From Favolaschia claudopus (lineage: Eukaryota > Basidiomycota > Agaricomycetes > Agaricales > Mycenaceae), in contig JAWWNJ010000059.1 of the NCBI GenBank assembly GCA_037176885.1, positions 1,054,001-1,118,000 on the forward strand: a stretch of DNA of 64,000 nucleotides, read 5' to 3'. Each line of letters opens with the position of its first letter. Positions within the stretch are counted from its first letter, which is position 1. Shown piece by piece: positions 1-11,921 of this stretch. A program made the position numbers and the translations under genes. The notes below the pieces were generated by a model. The model had not been told where the DNA came from, searched no databases, and saw only the letters and a list, made by a program, of their open reading frames with translations.

Positions 1-699
1 CCATATCAAAGTGTAATTGGGTCTGCTATGTATGCCATGCTAGGTACTCGACCAGATCTTGCATACAGTGTAGGAGTACTTGGTCGATTTAGTGCAAAGC
101 CAAAGAGAATTCATTGGGCAGCAGCAAAACGACTTCTTCGATACCTCAAAGGCACCCGTCATTGGGAACTTGTATACAACGGGGCTGACATCAGCATGGA
201 CATGCAATTTCTGGGATACAGTGATGCCAATTGGAATGGAGACAGAGATACATCTCGTTCTACTTCTGGTTATGTGTTCATTGTCAGCTCTGGAGCAATC
301 GGATGGTCTAGCCGTCGGCAATCCATGGTCGCTCTATCTTCTACTGAGAGTGAATACATTGGACTTGCAAATGCAGGACAACATCTAGCATGGTTAAGAT
401 CCTTTTTTGACGAACTAGGTCAACATCAGAGAAATCCCACTGAGTTGAGATGTGATAATCGAGCTGCCATTATTCTGTCCCAGGATCCACAATACCGCGC
501 TAGGACTCAACATATACAAAGAAAATATCATTTTGTCCGTGATGACTTGGTTCGCACCGGAGAATGTATTGTCTTGTGGTATCCTACAGATGAAATGGTG
601 GCCGATATTTTCACAAAACCTTTATCTCATGACAAGCACTCCAAATTCTGTCTATCTATGGGACTACGGCCTGGGTCGAGTGGGGGTGTCAGAATATGA
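1..699 (+). CDS. Ty1/Copia Pol C-terminus (RT end and RNase H), 5' cut by window edge
   Basis: The frame is open from base 1 and stops at 697-699. It encodes the end of a Copia polyprotein: the RT thumb motif (RPDLAYSVGVLGRF), a KRLLRYLKGT motif, then the Copia RNase H with SDANWNGD (first Asp), a STSGYVF segment, LSSTESEY (catalytic Glu), RCDNRAAI (second Asp) and the terminal VADIFTKPL block. In this superfamily the RNase H degrades the RNA strand during reverse transcription in cytoplasmic particles. The end of the frame overlaps a G-rich polypurine run (about 677-686) just before the LTR. No frameshift is seen in this piece; the upstream gag, integrase and RT catalytic regions lie outside the window. 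Confidence 0.95.
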   Translation, partial: PYQSVIGSAMYAMLGTRPDLAYSVGVLGRFSAKPKRIHWAAAKRLLRYLKGTRHWELVYNGADISMDMQFLGYSDANWNGDRDTSRSTSGYVFIVSSGAIGWSSRRQSMVALSSTESEYIGLANAGQHLAWLRSFFDELGQHQRNPTELRCDNRAAIILSQDPQYRARTQHIQRKYHFVRDDLVRTGECIVLWYPTDEMVADIFTKPLSHDKHSKFCLSMGLRPGSSGGVRI

Positions 700-1006
700 A
701 TTATTCCGGGTAGCCGCTCCGCCGCTCCGGCCCTTGATAGATATCTGATACTTATCATACAGCCTTGTTCTTAGATATAAACCGCGCTCGTCTGTCCACC
801 ACCCTCAGTCTTTCATCCCACATTGCGGGAGACTGAGGGTGAGTTCTCTATCTATCTACCTACTTGTATTTACTTACTCATTGTGTAGTTATTGCGCCTT
901 CCGCGCATTTTCAGGTATTTAATATACAGTCTTTCATCCCACATTGCGGGAGACTGAGGTTATTGCGCCTTCCGCGCATTTTCAGATTCTGTTAAGAGGT
1001 GTGTCA
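687..1006 (+). repeat. 3' LTR of the Copia element
   Basis: The LTR begins TGTCAGAATATG directly after a G-rich polypurine run, as expected for a 3' LTR; the pol stop codon lies within its first bases. A TATA-like ATATAAAC near 775-782 could be the element promoter. Two internal direct duplications are visible: a 33-bp block at 806-838 repeated at 927-959, and a 26-bp block at 889-914 repeated at 960-985. The right boundary is uncertain because the other LTR is outside the window; I place it at a CA near 1006. Confidence 0.55.
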
Positions 1007-1080
1007 GAAACCTCGGATCCATTACTCACTGTTATATATTCCTCTAGAACACAAACGACGCGACAATTGATGTTGAAGAT

Positions 1081-1449
1081 ATGTTAATTAGCGCGTTTGA
1101 CGCGTCGAGTGTGGACGCGTCAAACACGGTCAACGCGCCAAGCCATCAATACCCGGTAAACCCTTTTTACGCGTCGATGGACTGTTTCTCTGTGCCTGGA
1201 CCTACACATCTTCCCTCGGGTACACCACCTGCCCGTGAACTCCTGTGGAAGCTGCCCGAAGTTACAATTGAGGAAGTTGAGGATGAGGATGATCGCCGGT
1301 CCACCAATACTTTCTTCGGTCCTGCAGCCTGTGATTCTTCCCCAGGCATATCCAGCGATGATCCCCGGGACTGTCTTGACGTGCCAGAGGAGGAGGATGA
1401 AGTTACTTATCTCGGATTTGGTCGAGGGAAATCGCCTCGCAGTACCTAG
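1081..1449 (+). CDS. unrecognised small ORF, 122 aa
   Basis: An open frame of 122 codons, rich in acidic residues in its second half (EEVEDEDD, PEEEDE). Its first part is made of ACGCGTC-type repeats (near 1099, 1114 and 1169), so the N-terminal residues may simply be translated repeat DNA. I do not recognise a family. The rest of 1007-2660 shows no convincing gene; it holds a dispersed repeat (2001-2079) and, at its end, the promoter of the kinase gene. Confidence 0.2.
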   Translation: MLISAFDASSVDASNTVNAPSHQYPVNPFYASMDCFSVPGPTHLPSGTPPARELLWKLPEVTIEEVEDEDDRRSTNTFFGPAACDSSPGISSDDPRDCLDVPEEEDEVTYLGFGRGKSPRST

Positions 1450-2000
1450 TTGTCGCAATATTATCTTTCTCTCTCAACGTGTCCCTAAATGGAAGTGTGA
1501 CCGTCACGTCATGTGATGTTCGTCGAAGGTGGATGGGGAGTACCTTATGTCGTCACTCCACTTGTCCTTATAACCGTAAATTGGAAGACCAATATCACCC
1601 ATATTTAGTGCCTGCTTTCCAAGCTTCTCGTGCCCGTCGGATGATATCTCATGGAATAGTCCACAAGCATTCAACGCAGTACGAGGTATGGGTGATTTCT
1701 TGTTACCCGGAAATCGATTTTCAAATCCCAACGGAAAGTGTTCTCGCATGATCTGGCGAATAGTGTCCCTTCACCAAGCATGAATCTCAATATAAAAATA
1801 TAAACTAAAGTGAGCATACCGTGGAATCATTATACCTTCCTGCTGAAGCAGAGTTTTGAAATAATAGCCTGTTTGCGATGCAGCCATTGAATGGCTAATG
1901 GCTACGCAAGTGTCCGAATTCCGGCGTATTGACGAAAGCTATCACCAATCTGAGCATCCAAATTTTATTCCAAGTAGCTCTTCTTAACCTCGACACAAAG

Positions 2001-2079
2001 GTTCAGTCCATCAAACTTTCCTAATGCGGAAATCGGTAGCCATTCAATGGCTCCAATGGCTCTTCGCAAACCCTCTAAT
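2001..2079 (+). repeat. dispersed 79-bp repeat, copy 1
   Basis: This stretch is nearly identical to 38959-39037 in the same orientation; both contain GGTAGCCATTCAATGGCTCC and the following run to CCCTCTAAT. Flanks differ, so it is a fragment of a dispersed repeat family of unknown type. Confidence 0.7.
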
Positions 2080-2584
2080 TCGTCGATGATAGCTTGGCGA
2101 GCGACTTCAACTGGTGGAGCCTTGCGGACGGTCGGAATCTTGAATTGCTTATTCAATGCCTTGAGTTTGGTAAGTCTGAACTCAATCTCGACATGAGTTT
2201 GACTAAAGATCAAGACAGTTTCTCACCGAATGGAATAATTCAAGTCAGACTTGAGGTTTGCAATTCGCACTTCAAGTTTCAAATTCTGTGCTGCATAGCG
2301 TCGCAATGCGGCTTCGAGTGCCTCGTCTGACGGAACTAAAATGTGTGTGTAAGTCAATAACTATGTGTTTCAAGATTACTCGCCTATTTTCTCTCCATAT
2401 CCATTTTTCCCCGTTGGGTTCGGCATATGCGGACAGAGGTGAAACAACGGGAAAGTCCGTGTTGCAAATTCGGTCAAGTTGAGCGGGCTTATATTGACGA
2501 GCAGCAGGGCACGGACCAAGTGGATGCGTCCAGTATTTACTCTACAAACGACGGAGCACGGACCAAGGTCCAAACAAGCGAAAG

Positions 2585-2591
2585 ATATAAA
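2585..2591 (+). promoter_or_regulatory. TATA box of the alpha-kinase gene
   Basis: TATAAAG-type sequence about 75 bp before the predicted ATG at 2662. No other core element is evident. Confidence 0.45.
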
Positions 2592-2661
2592 GCAGGAGGT
2601 ATTTATCTGTCATTCCTCAGCTCAAAGTTTCGCACTTGCTCTCCTGTTCACATTGTTTCTT

Positions 2662-5586
2662 ATGTCTACTGAGAATACCTCTCGCTGCAACGATTGTGAT
2701 ATGTCCTTCCCGCTGCGGGAAGGTGATGGACAATGCAGCAAATGTGTTAAACTGGCTGCTCATCCTCGGGATAGTGCCGATTATGTGGCGTTACTTCCTA
2801 ACAATTCTATCTTTGTTCACTGTGATTCAAACAGACCTGGAATCAGTGTGTCATGTGCAGAATAACGCGCCGCAATAACATGCATCCTACTGTGCAAGGT
2901 GATAGTAGGATAATTACCTGTGGATCGAACCTGTGTAAAGCAGCGATTCCTGGAACTCCTCAGTTTCAAGCGTCTCGTAAGCATGTGGTTACTCATTCGG
3001 GTCACTAATATCTTTATTTCTTAGGTCCTGCGACACATAACGTTCCGAGCACTGTAACAGATCTCTCTGCTTTGACTCGCCAGCGCTTCAAGCGATTCAA
3101 TCACGGTGCTACGTCGACTTTTGCAAACTCAAACCCTGCTCCAGCATGAGCGTGGTGGTGGGGAACCGGGTGAGGTGATAGTCATGATTGCCTGGCAGGT
3201 ATGTTCTCCGAGATTCAGTATATTCCTCACGCCGGCACTTACAATAAACTATCAGGTTCGCCTCAAGAAGGCTCTTGCTTCCGAATTCGGACAGGGAGCA
3301 AAAGGTTGGGCAGTATCTGTGCTTCTCCAAGGTAAGTTACCGATAAATCTGGCTTCCCTGTTCAATTTCTCAATCACTTTTCGTTCCAAGATGTCAAGGC
3401 ACAGCTCACTGAGCAAGTATCGATGGAGTGGCAACGACGTAGAGGTGCTCCTCTTCTTTCGTGTGTATTTCCTTTGATTAGATTGCGTACATCACTGATT
3501 GAACTCAAGCGAACATGTTTCTATTCGATGGGCTGGCAACAAGATGCCAGTTCCAAACAGCCTGAGTCTCACCGTCGGCGAGTTTTATGAAGTTCACTCT
3601 TCGAGCGATAACTCTTAGGGCTGGGTATGATAAGATTTCCGGCTGGTATGATACTGGGCCGCGCAGCGGCCTTCAGGTATTGAAATACAGGCCTGTATTT
3701 TACGTATAATAACGGCGCCAAAATTTTCGGTATAATACGTATTATACATGTATTTTTCTCTGTATTTAATGTATTTTAAGTATCGAAAGTCTCCCATTCC
3801 AACCCAACCTACCATATGTCCCCATACAGCTGCATAAAATGGCTGTTGAGCCGATGAGTTGCACATCCGACATCAGAGTTTTGTTTTTCCACTGGAATTT
3901 TGCAGCCTCAAGGGCCAAAATGCACCCAAATTCACCTTGGAATCATACATTTAATACATGGCCTCTGAGGGCCCTCTCGTATTGAAGGTATCATACAGTA
4001 TTATACAGTGTATAATACCGGTTGTATAATACATCGGCTTTCCATACCCGGCACTCTCTGCAATCTACGTTGAAAATATACCATCAGCTTGGAAAGCATT
4101 GGCAGCAGTCCACAAGCGGAAGGGAGGTTTCATGGCCTTGGAGTTGTATATTGACTCAGAAAGCGTAAGTTTGCGACTCAAAGTACTTTGTTTTGTCCCT
4201 AACTTACGGTACCGCGGTACTTCCGTTCTAGTGGGCTGAGAGTGTTGATGAGGATATTGCACCCTCCTTGCTTGGATCTAAAAAGCGTTCGGTTGCAGAC
4301 CCAGCAGCATTGTCTGCTTCCAAGCGTCCCCGCACACTGCATTCAACGTTAAATCAGAGTAAGATTCTACTATTGATTTACTCTGATTGATGGCGTTGAC
4401 ACTGCTGCAAGGTGCTACGAGACTGCGTTCCGAATTCCGACCCTCTGCTCTTTCCGGCCCAGTTGCTGTCGTTAGTCGAACTCGGATACCTCTGAAGAGG
4501 ATCGATTGCATTGTGCACCCACGCACTGGTGTCATGCAATTTGAATCATCAGAGATCATCCTTCGAGGAAGACTTCGAAACGACCCCCTCAGTTCTGGGG
4601 CTATGAAAAATGTATATGATGTGCGTCTTATAATATTGAGTACCCATTAACAATCCATACTCATTCTTCTGTAGTTCCTGTCCGATAATGGGCAAAGTTA
4701 TGTTGTGAAAAGATTTTATCGTTTGACCGAGGATTCGGAAAATACTGCTCCTAATACGCTGCCATTCACTGTTGACGAACATCTCGTTCAAATACAGGCC
4801 GAAGCAATGCGGATTGGACTTGGCCAATGGTTCATGAATGCCTTTTTTCAGCATGCTAGGGACCGCAATGTCACAGCGATCGATTTCAGTTCGTTTTTAT
4901 AATTGCTACTGTCAAACTGTTCAATTACTCATTAATTTGTAGATATAGCCTTCACCGACGCGTTTTTGGTGGAAAAGATTGAATCTCCGAGACCTGCTTC
5001 CGGCATACCGCAAATTACAGCGGAATCACCTGGAATCACTTGGCTCGTTGAGCCAAAGCGCTCCACTTCTGTGGAGCACTTCAGCTACACCCTTGTTCAC
5101 AAGTCGCGCAAGAGGGATTTGCGTAGCTCTACAATCTATGCCTTTGCTCATTTCGTTTGGGGACACAGTAATCAAACCATGATCTTTGCCGATCTTCAAG
5201 GTATGTAAGCAACTTCTGCCTCGATATTTTCCATCTCAAACTGTTCAGGAACACCTGCACTTGTTGGAAGAAAGGATGGCCTTGTCTTATTCGATCCCAT
5301 GACTCACACGGTGAGCGGGTATATTCATTCACTTCATATATTTCTCCTGTGCTGACTTGAATTCTGATCTAGAAACAGTGGTATTGGCGACTTCGGCCTT
5401 GAAGGAATCAACTCGTTTCTTCGAGACCATACCTGCGGCGATGTTTGTAATCGACTTGCACTAGATGAAGTCGCACCCTTGATTTTTGACACCTCCCGTA
5501 ATGAAGAACAAGAAGAACAAGACAACTCACCATCTCCGGGTGACGCTGACTCAGCCAATGGAGAGGGAGGGGACAATGTTGATTAG
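2662..5586 (+). pseudogene. alpha-type (MHCK/EF2K) protein kinase, disrupted by a MITE and a frameshift
   Basis: Predicted exons: 2662-2784, 2835-2976, 3025-3198, 3256-3331, 3391-3460, 3510-4164 (containing the MITE), 4232-4358, 4412-4620, 4675-4888, 4944-5200, 5249-5318 and 5373-5586. The N-terminus has paired-Cys motifs (CNDCDMSF, CSKC, CVMC) seen in the kinase family expanded in agaricomycetes. The C-terminal half is an alpha-kinase domain: YVVKRF, a MIFADLQG strand, LFDPMTHT, then SGIGDFG and the terminal His-Cys-Cys zinc site (DHTCGDVCNRL). An acidic tail follows. Alpha-kinases are atypical Ser/Thr kinases related to myosin heavy-chain and eEF2 kinases. Damage: a one-base shift near 3130-3150 creates a TGA, and a 441-bp MITE interrupts exon 6. 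Removing the MITE and one copy of its duplicated TCT restores the frame exactly. The first donor (GTGGCG) is weak. Confidence 0.85.
3616..4056. mobile_element. 441-bp MITE inside the alpha-kinase gene
   Basis: The ends form imperfect 14-bp inverted repeats (left TAGGGCTGGGTATG; right end CATACCCGGCACTC, 11 of 14 matching). The interior is AT-rich with many GTATAATAC-type palindromes. A TCT at 3613-3615 is repeated at 4057-4059 and looks like the target duplication. No coding capacity is visible. The exact ends are inferred from restoration of the host reading frame. Confidence 0.75.
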
Positions 5587-5889
5587 TTGAAAGCGTAGAT
5601 ATTTCTGAGCTCAAAGTTAAGCCTTACACGTACAATACATAATTCATTTTAATGCATCGACTGGTACAATTTCAATGGCATCACACCAAACCTCGCTATT
5701 TTTTGTTGTAAATCTCTGACAGTGATTGTTGTTAATACCCCTACTCATATAGCTGGCCAGAAAAAGTCAGACTGGAGTCGTTTGAGAAGGAGGCGGAAGA
5801 AAGGAAATGTCGGAGGGAGCACGTGACCGCGTTGTAAATTGATCCGTCCTGTTTCTGGCTTGCAAAATAGGTTTTCCGCTCGCAGTGAT

Positions 5890-6442
5890 CTTGACACGAC
5901 CGGTAGTTTCCGATGCTGAGTTCGCACGCGTCAGCTTCTTGACCTCAACTCGACTCTCGCGATCGAACTTGCCAAGCTAACTCGATTCGACTTGCTGACC
6001 TTGCTCAACGTTGATGCTGACTTCGCTCCGAGAGGGTGCTGAGCCAACGCGTTGAACACTTGTTGATTCAACTCCTCTATTGCTGACTGAACTGTGTGAG
6101 GTGCTGATGTAATGTACCTTTTCCTTCCTGACCCAACTCAGATTCATCTTGCTGATTCAACTCAACTTTACCGGACTCTGATCTTGATTCGTCCCTACTT
6201 TTGTTGTTGACACCACCAGTATCGACAATCTTTTTCCTGGCCCAACCAGGGTTCATCTTGCTGATTCAACCTCACCTTTTCGAACTGCAAACAGAACAGC
6301 GCTTCCTCAGACTAGATCACAATTTCCAATCCCCACAACCATTCGTTCATTCTGCCTTGGCAAGCTACAGTCACAGTCCAATTGGAATATCCTCAAAAGA
6401 TACCGATATTCAATGTGTTTCTCTCCCAAGGCAGCCGCATAT
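5890..6442. repeat. degenerate TGCTGATTCAACTC-type repeat field (left arm)
   Basis: Words such as TTGCTGATTCAACTC, TTGTTGATTCAACTC and TGCTGACTT recur irregularly about every 20-35 bp. The reverse complement (GAGTTGAATCAGCA-type words) fills 16900-17420 on the other side of the Gypsy element. No gene is visible between 5587 and 6442. Confidence 0.6.
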
Positions 6443-7119
6443 TGACACGCCTGTCGACGTCCTGAACTCGAAAGCTCCAAGGAGAAGACAAGAACAAATA
6501 ATATGAGTGCTTCAAAATCAATCCAGTGCCGTGCTGACAACTGGGACCGAGCGCGAGCAAACGAGATGAAAACTAAAGCTAGACAGCTGCGGGGGCGTAG
6601 GCGGAGACGAGAGCGAAGGCGTAGACGTAGGCGATGGGCGAGAACGTAGACGGAGACGTGGGCGGCGACGGAACGAGACGGAAACTAATACTTTGGACTT
6701 CAGATGGTGGGATCAAAAGCTTCGTATTCGTACTTTGGGTACAGAATAAATATCAGAGAACATGTGAAAAGCAGTAGATAGATGAATAATACGAGTCCAT
6801 GTGGAATAAGCAGCCAAGATGGGAGAGAAAGAGTCGTTTTGAGGAGTCCAAGAGGTCGACTGTGTGGTGATCTCCAGGAACAGGCAGTGTAGAAAGATGA
6901 GATAAGGTTGAGCCAATAGAGAGAGAGGGAAAGGGCCGAAGACCCGAGTGAGACTCGCGTCAACGGGGCGGAACCGTGCGGTCGATGGTGGTGGTAGCGA
7001 TGAAAGGTGCGGAGCGGCGTGCGGGTCGGTGATCCGTGATGAGTCGGAGGTTGTTGGCAAACAACTGATCCGTTCTCTCTTTGTCTTTCTACACGCGTAG
7101 CGCGCGAGCGTGCGCGTCA
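6443..7119 (-). repeat. Gypsy 3' LTR
   Basis: Equal in length (677 bp) to the copy at 15611-16287 and differing at three transition sites by eye. On the minus strand the bases just before this LTR are purine-rich (GGGAGGAGA, complement of 7120-7128), the expected polypurine tract. The same CTCCTCCCGACTGAAA block recurs near 7244, a duplicated tract. Confidence 0.95.
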
Positions 7120-7276
7120 TCTCCTCCCGACTGAAACTGTGACCGTCCTCGGTCACTTGCCAACGGACGAAGCAGCGATTTTGGATGGTGAATGGATAGA
7201 GAAGGGCCGTGGAATTGGCGAGGAAATGAGGTGAGTGTCAAAACTCCTCCCGACTGAAATTCTTTCAGTGCGGGGA

Positions 7277-8890
7277 CTATGCGTTGCTCACAGTCGTATC
7301 AGCCGCGTCTGGAAGCTCAGATAGCTCGAATTCGATCTCGTCTGGGCCCTCGAGGGTCGTTTGTTCGAGTTCGCGAAGCCGGTCAGTGGTGATGTCGAGA
7401 AACTCTTCAAGCGGCGGCAAGTCGATTTTTGTACGCGCAAAGTACGGGATGACGCGGAAGGCTGCGATGGGGCGATGGAAAACCGACCCGTCGAGCTCGC
7501 AGATGATGTAGGCGAAGCCGAGGTTGCGGGAAATGACAATTACTGTATACTTTCGACCAAAGGTTCAGGTGACGGGTGACGGGGAACCGTGAACTGAACA
7601 ATTTTGAAGGTGGTGACGGGTGACACGGACTTTTTTCGTCTAAAAAAGGGCAAAAAACGTCAAAAATTGCGGGCCGGCTGTCGCCGGCCTACCATGTATG
7701 ATAATTTGCGGTGCTGTGAACTATTTGTTCAGTGAACAATGAAGGTGACGGGTGACACCCCGTGAACCTTTGGTCGAAAGTATACAGTAGTGGACCAAGG
7801 TAACGTCTCCGGAACTTCTTGTCTTGTCAATGACCGTATTTCGCATCAAGACCAGGTCACCGCATTGGAAGTCGTAGTCTCGGATGGTAGCTGCATGTTC
7901 GCTTTCGAAACGGATGGCAGCGCGTAGGCGGGCTTCAAGTACGTCCGAGTGTAACTGTGCTAACTGATCTCTGCGTTTCTGTAGGGTAATGGCGCGTCGC
8001 GCAATGAGATCGGTAGTGGAAAAGACAGAATCAGGCGGGGGAAGGAGATATGTGGCTTCGGAGATGTCGAGGGGAATCAGGGGATGAGTGCCGGTGACTG
8101 CAAAATAAGGTGAGCAGCCCATTCTTCGTCTAACTGTAACACGGTCGGCCCAGAATATTGAATAAGTCGCAGTGTGCCATTTCGATTGATCGCCGTCGAC
8201 AGCCTTGAAGATACTTTCGCGTACGTCAAAATGCGAGCGTTCGATAAGGCCATTTGCGCGGGAGTTGTAGCCAGAGATGCGAATATGGTGGATGTGATAC
8301 TTTGCTTCGAGGTAAGCCAACGCTTTCAAAAACGGAGGTCCGTTATCGGTGACGATTTCCACTAGCGTGCCCCAGCGGCAGATCAAGTCTTGAAAAATCC
8401 AGTCCGCAATCAAGCTACCGACTTCACGGCGAAGCATACGGAATTCGGGGTAGTGGGAGAGGGAACAGCGGCCGTAAACGAGGTATTTCAAGCCACCTGC
8501 GGATGGCATGTGCATCGTATCCATGTATACTTTAGCGAACAACGGCGCGGGTGTAGCGACGGTAGGTGGTATCAGAATCTTCATACGTTGACGCTGCTGA
8601 CAGATGAGACAGGTGTTGATCCACCAGTTAACGTCGTCGGCGAGGTGGGGCCACCAGAATCGTTCAACAAGTAGCGCGCGGGTTGCGAAGAAGCCTTTAT
8701 GGCCAACATCGTCGTGTGCAGAGGTGAGGATGAACAGTCGGCGGTGGGTTGGTACGACGAGTTTGTGCCGGAACTGCGGGTCCTTACGCCAAAGCTGGTC
8801 GTGGGCAAGGTAAAACTCCATTGCGTATCGAACGAATGACTTGTAATCTTTGTCAGACATGTCGCGCGGTCGCTTGAGGTGTCGTGCCAA
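7277..8890 (-). pseudogene. Gypsy integrase with C-terminal GPY-like tail, split by a MITE
   Basis: The main open part encodes the His-His-Cys-Cys zinc finger (HDDVGH, then CLICQQ) and the retroviral-type catalytic core: Asp in VYMDTMHMP, Asp in IVTDNGPPF and Glu in GLIERSHFDVRES. The frame then shifts near 7815 and is interrupted by the MITE at 7543-7787. Beyond the MITE the remaining tail reads through IICELDG and AAFRVIPYFAR-type motifs to a stop at 7277-7279. In this family the enzyme joins element cDNA to chromosomal DNA. The frameshift plus MITE make this copy inactive as written. Confidence 0.85.
7543..7787. mobile_element. 245-bp TA-flanked MITE inside Gypsy integrase
   Basis: Near-perfect terminal inverted repeats of about 28 bp start CTGTATACTTTCGACC at the left and mirror at the right; TA flanks both ends (7541-7542 and 7788-7789), as for Tc1/mariner-type insertions. 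The motif GGTGACGGGTGAC occurs three times (near 7568, 7611 and 7745). It has no coding capacity. Removing the element plus one TA rejoins the conserved LGP-IVISR region of the Gypsy tail. Confidence 0.88.
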
Positions 8891-8899
8891 ATTCGAACG

Positions 8900-11287
8900 A
8901 GATCAATGCGGGCGTCAGCGAGACGGGCGGCGTCTGTGCGTGGAACGTTGGCATGGGACAGGGATGGGGGTGGGTCTTGTCCATCGGGGGCAATTTCGGC
9001 GGCGAGGATGGCGACGGTGTATTGAGGTCGACGAACATACGGTGAGTCGTTTATTTGATGCATGAAACCATGGACCTGATCGATCCAATCGTCGAAGTCG
9101 TCGTCAGGTTCCGGTTCATCACCAGGTTGGGAAGGTCGACGAGAGAGGCCGTCTGAGCCGTGGAGGACACCGGGGACGTGTACGAGAGTGAAGTGGAATG
9201 TGAGTATTGATAGAATCCAACGATTTATGCTGGCACTTGGCTGGAGATCGGGGTGTGCAAGCATTCCCTTGATATAGCGAGCATCGACTTCAACGACAAG
9301 GTTGCGAATGCCAATCAAGTAGATTTTCCATGAACGCAAAGCGCGGAACAAACCATAGAGCTCAAGTTTGGCTTGAGAGAATCGTGATTCACGATCGTTG
9401 ACCCAAAGCGAGCATAATAACGCCGGGAGAGGTCGGCGGGATCGCATTGACAAAGCATGAAGCCAATGGCTAAACCAGAAGTGTCGACACCGAGAATAGC
9501 GGGGGAATGGGATTTATAGTCGATGGGACGGAGAGCGAATAAGAGCAAGCTTTAAATCTTCTTGAGCCTCGATCTGAGCAGGGCCAAAGATAAACGGCAT
9601 GTCTTTGCGGGTGAGAAGGATGAGAGGATGGGCACGGTGTGCAAAATTGCGAATATAGATGCGAACGACGCCGATTGTACCGAGAAATGTGCGAACTTCG
9701 GTGAGTGAATTGCAAGGTCCCCAGTTGACGATTTTAGCAACTCGTTTCTCGTCAGGGATGCGACCTTGAGGGGTGCAGACGTGGCCAACGACGGTAATCT
9801 TCTCGGCGCATAATTTGCTTTTCAAACCGGAGAACGTTCCACCGCAATATTTCATGCGTTGAACTATGCGGTTGAGATTCTGAAAATGTTCCCAAATGTA
9901 GCAACGGATGCCGGGATTTTCAGCGAGGACTTCGTACGAGCCGTCTGGAAGGATGTAGCAGTCTGCGGGACCACAACAAGGTACGTCGTCGATATAGGGA
10001 ATAGTGAACTCGGGGATTTCGCGTTGGAGAATGAAAGTTACATCTTCATGAAATATAGGGACGGAATTGGTCCATCCCATGGGAAGGGTGACGAGTCGGA
10101 GTGCGCCGTATGGCGTTTGAAAGGTGGTGTAGTCGCGGGAAGAAGGAGTGAGAAGGCGTTCATCATACCCAACATATAGATCTAGAATCGCGCCGCATGC
10201 GCGACCAGCGAAATGTTCGGCAAGCTGGTCGGTAAATGGGGTGACGCCTGAATGTTGAATTGTGACCGCGTTGAGAGGTTCGAGGGCGTGGACGAGGCGG
10301 AGACTGGTTCCATCTTTCTTGACAACACAAAACCAACGCGAGCGGTACGAGGAATTTGAAGGCTCGTATACTCCAGCTTCAATTTTCGTCCGAATAACCT
10401 TACAAACTTCGTCGTAGATGCCGGGAGGGATGGGAATGTTCCGTTGAACCCAAGGTGTGTGGGGCATAACAGGCATATCAACAGGTGGAAAGAAATCGGT
10501 ACGAAAGCGGCCGCGTTCGGAATCCTGCCAGGCGAAAGCTTCATTTTGCAAACACATAAAATGGTGCATCAATCTGCGTTCCTCTGGCCATAGGAAGTTT
10601 TCCGAGTGCAGATCGTCGAGGGCGTCACGTCGTTCGGAGGTATAACGACCGGTGGGAACGAAAGGAGGAGGGTTGGGGTTGAGAGAGGGCATATCGGCTA
10701 GAGGATCACCATAAATGTGACGTTCGATGCGGAATTTATCGGGGAGGGTGCCCAAGACTGGCCGAACCTTCTGCGCGACAGGTTTGTATTTCTTCTTCGC
10801 ATAGACTTTGACGAGTGGGGGCAGGGTATATTGAGGGGAAAAAGCAGAGAGATCGAATTGAGACGCATGACGAGACGAGTAGGAACGGGACGTAAACGCA
10901 GATGTTGAAAAGATAGGGATAAACTTATCACTGCGAGTTGAATCGCGTGCGGTAAAGGCCGGTTGAACGATAGCGTGTGCAAACGTCACGGTGTTCGTGT
11001 CTTGACCGAGGTTTGAGCATGCAGAAAGGTATGCATGTTGGATATATGGGAGGGTGTCCGATGTGATTGCCGTTGTTGATTCGATAGTAAATTTTCCGGG
11101 GGTTTCTGGGTCTTCAGCGATGATGACCGCCAGCTCTCTTTGATCGCAGATCAATTCCTCGAGTTGGGAAAACACTGAGGACGATTGCGAGGAAGACCGC
11201 GCGGAACTGTTGGTACAGTCGAAAGTTTACCGGAGTTGGGATCGCAAATGGTGATAGTCTGATCTTCGTTGGCAAAGTTGCGGATAA
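8900..11287 (-). pseudogene. Gypsy reverse transcriptase and RNase H
   Basis: RT lies at 9514-11175: template-strand motifs WFCVVKKDG, RLVHALEPLN, the LDLYVGYDER palm region, ALRLVTLPMGWTNS, the catalytic PYIDD box, and the thumb FLGTIGVVR. RNase H follows in shifted frames (about 9100-9548): GVDTSGLAIG (first Asp), QAKLELYGL (Glu), VEVDARYIKG (Asp) and the terminal DGLSRR. Upstream the pol reading is shifted near 11185. At least two frame changes separate RT from RNase H and the integrase, so no full Pol could be made without frame correction. Confidence 0.88.
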
Positions 11288-11921
11288 TAAGATAGACGTC
11301 ACCCCGATCCGGCACGTGTTACATAAGCAAGATCAGGACGTCAACAAACCCGTTATAACTCCTTCCACAAAGGCACATTGGCAATTATAAGCACACCAAA
11401 CTGTAGCTAGGAAGCATACCTTCGATTTGGTGTAGGGAATTTGGCTAATTCGTCTCTGTTAAAATGTTATAAGGTCATCTTTCCAAAAAAGGTGATGTAT
11501 TTTAAAAAGCTTCCAAACTCATTTTCGACGCGTTTGGGACGATGTTGCACAGAACAGCAGGCAAGATTTGGCATAGTACGTAAGCTTAGGTAATCATAAC
11601 ACGTGATATATCCGTGACTTCCGACGCGACGCGACGCGTCAAATATAACCAAAAAAACTGCTGTGTGCACTACTTTGAGGCATGGGGGCAAGGAGAGCAC
11701 ATTCAAGCAGATAAATGGGTACTGGGGTATCATTGCAGCTTCTAGAACACCCTGAGGCTCTCTCAAGTCCCTTCGGGCTCAAGTTCAGGTCCATTGATAT
11801 TGAGAAATAGCAAAGAGACTCCCCTTTTGCGCAACTGCTGCCAGGATTGCAAGGGCTTTCAGTAGCAGCATCTAGTAAATGAACCTTAAAGTTTCAAAAT
11901 CTTTTCTCCAGCGTCCACAGA

